DNA of 64,000 nt. Origin: Salipiger bermudensis (GTDB lineage Bacteria; Pseudomonadota; Alphaproteobacteria; Rhodobacterales; Rhodobacteraceae). Of the stretch, positions 62,428 to 64,000 are shown one piece after another. Where the stretch lies: the NCBI RefSeq assembly GCF_019801965.1, contig NZ_JAHVIA010000009.1, forward strand, positions 124,001-188,000. Direction: 5' to 3'. The stretch's first letter is position 1, and every line of letters begins with the position of its first letter. The position numbers were made by a program, and so were the translations under genes. Below the pieces are notes generated by a model that made no database searches, was not told the DNA's origin, and saw only the letters and a program-made list of their open reading frames with translations.

Positions 62428-64000
62428 ATGACCGTCATGGACCATCCCACAGCCAACACCACCGGCGCGCACGTCATGGCCGCCGCCCTCGCGCGGCACG
62501 GCGTGACCGAGATCTTCGGCCAGTCGCTGCCCTCGGCGCTGATCCTCGCCGCGCCGCACTATGGCATCCGTCAGGTCGGCTACCGCACCGAGAACGGCGG
62601 CGCCGCGATGGCCGATGCCTATGCGCGGGTGTCGGGCCGGGTCCCGGTGGTGACCGCGCAGAACGGCCCGGCTGCGACGCTGCTGGTGCCGGGGCTGGCC
62701 GAGGCGCTCAAGGCCTCGGTGCCGGTCGTCGCGATCGTGCAGGACGTGCACCGCAAGTTCACCGACAAGAACGCCTTTCAGGAGATGGACCATGTCGCGC
62801 TGTTCGGCGGCGCCTCGAAATGGGTGCGCCGGGTCGCCGACGTGGAGCGCATCGACGACTATATCGACATGGCCTTCACCGCCGCCGCCTCCGGGCGGCC
62901 GGGCCCGGCGGTTCTGCTGGTGCCGCTCGACGTGCTCGACGAGCGCCCGGAGCTGGCGCCCGACGCGCCGCGCCGGCAGGCCGATCTGGGGCAATGGCCG
63001 CTTGACCGCATGGGCGCAGATCCGGCCCGCGTGAGCGAGGCGGCGAAGCTGCTCGCCGGGGCGGAACGCCCGGTGGTGATCGCCGGCGGCGGGGTGCATG
63101 GCTCGCAGGCCGTCGCGGCGCTGGGGCGCCTGCAGGAGCTGGGTCTGCCGGTGGCAACCACGGTGATGGGCAAGGGCGCGGTGGCCGAGACGCACCCGCT
63201 GTCGCTTGGCGTCGTGGGTTACTTCATGGCGCCCGGCGCGCGCGCCGCGCATCAGCGCGAGCTGGTCGCGGAGGCGGATGTGGTGCTGCTGATCGGCAAC
63301 CGCACCAACCAGAACGGCACCGACAGCTGGTCGCTCTATCCACAGGGCGCGCGCTATATCCATATCGACATCGATGGCGGCGAAATCGGGCGCAACTACG
63401 AGGCGCTGCGGCTCAAGGGCGACGCACGGCTGGTGCTGAGCCAGCTCTGTGAGGCGCTCGAGGCGCAGGACCTCTCGGCGATCCACACCCGCCGCCCGGG
63501 CCTTGAGGCCCGCATCGCGGAGGGCCGCGCGGCGCATGAGCGCGAGATCGAGGGCCTCATCGACTGGGATGCCGCGCCGATCCGGCCCGAGCGGCTGATG
63601 CGCGATCTCGACACGGTGCTGCCCGAGGACGCGGTGACCGTGGCCGATGCGAGCTATTCCTCGATCTGGATTGCCAACGGACTCACCGCCCGGCGTGCCG
63701 GCCAGCGCTTTCTGACCCCGCGCGGTCTGGCGGGGCTGGGCTGGGGGCTGCCCTTCGCGCTTGGCGCCAAGGCGGCGCGGCCCGAGGCGCCGGTGGTGTG
63801 CCTGACCGGCGATGGCGGCTTCGGCCATGTCTGGGGCGAGCTCGAGACCGCGCGGCGGATGAAGCTGCCGGTGGTGGTGATCGTGCTCAACAACCAGATC
63901 CTCGGCTACCAGAAACATGCCGAGCTGAGCCTCTTCGGCGATTACACCGACGTGGTGCATTTCACCGCAGTCGATCACGCCGCGATCGCCCGTGCCGTGG
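62428..64000 (+). CDS. Acetolactate-synthase-like thiamine-diphosphate enzyme, 3' truncated by window edge
   Basis: About 524 codons are visible and the frame is open to the end. The N-terminal pyrimidine domain has the catalytic-type Glu in YRTENGGAAMADAYAR, a central domain (ARVSEAAKLLAGAERPVVIA) follows, and the C-terminal cofactor domain has GDGGFGHVWGELE ... IVLNNQ (GDG-to-NN motif). It belongs to the ILVB-like family, which joins or decarboxylates 2-keto acids. The ENGG variant and lack of a small regulatory subunit nearby argue against housekeeping IlvB. Substrate unknown. Confidence 0.87.
   Translation, partial: MTVMDHPTANTTGAHVMAAALARHGVTEIFGQSLPSALILAAPHYGIRQVGYRTENGGAAMADAYARVSGRVPVVTAQNGPAATLLVPGLAEALKASVPVVAIVQDVHRKFTDKNAFQEMDHVALFGGASKWVRRVADVERIDDYIDMAFTAAASGRPGPAVLLVPLDVLDERPELAPDAPRRQADLGQWPLDRMGADPARVSEAAKLLAGAERPVVIAGGGVHGSQAVAALGRLQELGLPVATTVMGKGAVAETHPLSLGVVGYFMAPGARAAHQRELVAEADVVLLIGNRTNQNGTDSWSLYPQGARYIHIDIDGGEIGRNYEALRLKGDARLVLSQLCEALEAQDLSAIHTRRPGLEARIAEGRAAHEREIEGLIDWDAAPIRPERLMRDLDTVLPEDAVTVADASYSSIWIANGLTARRAGQRFLTPRGLAGLGWGLPFALGAKAARPEAPVVCLTGDGGFGHVWGELETARRMKLPVVVIVLNNQILGYQKHAELSLFGDYTDVVHFTAVDHAAIARAV

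Overview
This 64 kb window is dense, GC-rich DNA. It looks like a Rhodobacterales (Roseobacter-type) alphaproteobacterium; that is inferred from composition, gene content and family flavour, not from a marker gene. About 52 intact protein genes are packed mostly as transporter-plus-catabolism operons, each next to its own regulator. No rRNA, tRNA, CRISPR array, complete insertion sequence or replication origin was seen. Two decayed gene fragments (a xylulokinase-type FGGY kinase and an ScpB-like fragment) flank the pentitol block and suggest past rearrangement there.

Layout. (1) 1-1950: 5'-truncated hybrid histidine kinase plus a single-domain response regulator. (2) 1991-8799: a Fbp/Afu-type ABC importer whose genes overlap end to end with a metallo-beta-lactamase-fold hydrolase, a histidine phosphatase and a HAD phosphatase, divergent from a DeoR regulator with an inverted operator pair. 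(3) 8944-17205: a metal block. PpiC-like and HupE genes, a His-rich DUF2946-like protein and a PepSY protein face an operon resembling Vibrio zrgABCDE (ZrgA zinc-binding protein, ABC ATPase, FtsX-like permease, DUF3299 protein, secreted protein) with a Zur-box-like palindrome. (4) 17599-24904: four-carbon or branched sugar-acid catabolism (OtnC, OtnK, TctABC importer, a COG4091/DRL-like oxidoreductase) under a GntR regulator with three identical operators 62 bp apart. (5) 25113-25859: an orphan LuxR-type regulator. (6) 25977-32789: a LacI-controlled sugar ABC operon with an isomerase/epimerase and a Gfo/Idh/MocA oxidoreductase. (7) 33257-42619: a pentitol island (xylitol dehydrogenase, decayed kinase, AraC regulator, ribose-type importer, ribitol dehydrogenase, pentulose kinase, L-xylulose reductase-like SDR). 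(8) 43294-49566: a TetR regulator, a branched-chain-amino-acid-type importer and a dipeptidase-family protein lacking part of its metal site. (9) 50157-58043: HAD phosphatase with PhnCDEE-type importer, divergent from an OmpR-type regulator and hybrid sensor kinase. (10) 58182-59335: an auxiliary tryptophanyl-tRNA synthetase preceded by a complete ribosome-mediated attenuator with a tandem-Trp leader peptide. (11) 59539-64000: a GntR regulator and an operon of two MDR-family dehydrogenases and a thiamine-diphosphate enzyme running off the end.

The most striking element is the tryptophan attenuator in front of trpS. The leader peptide, 1:2 pause hairpin, 2:3 antiterminator and 3:4 terminator with its U-tract can all be read directly from the sequence. 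Next are the phase-aligned triple GntR operator, the three-hydrolase importer operon and the incomplete sugar-acid pathway that uses a DRL-like oxidoreductase.
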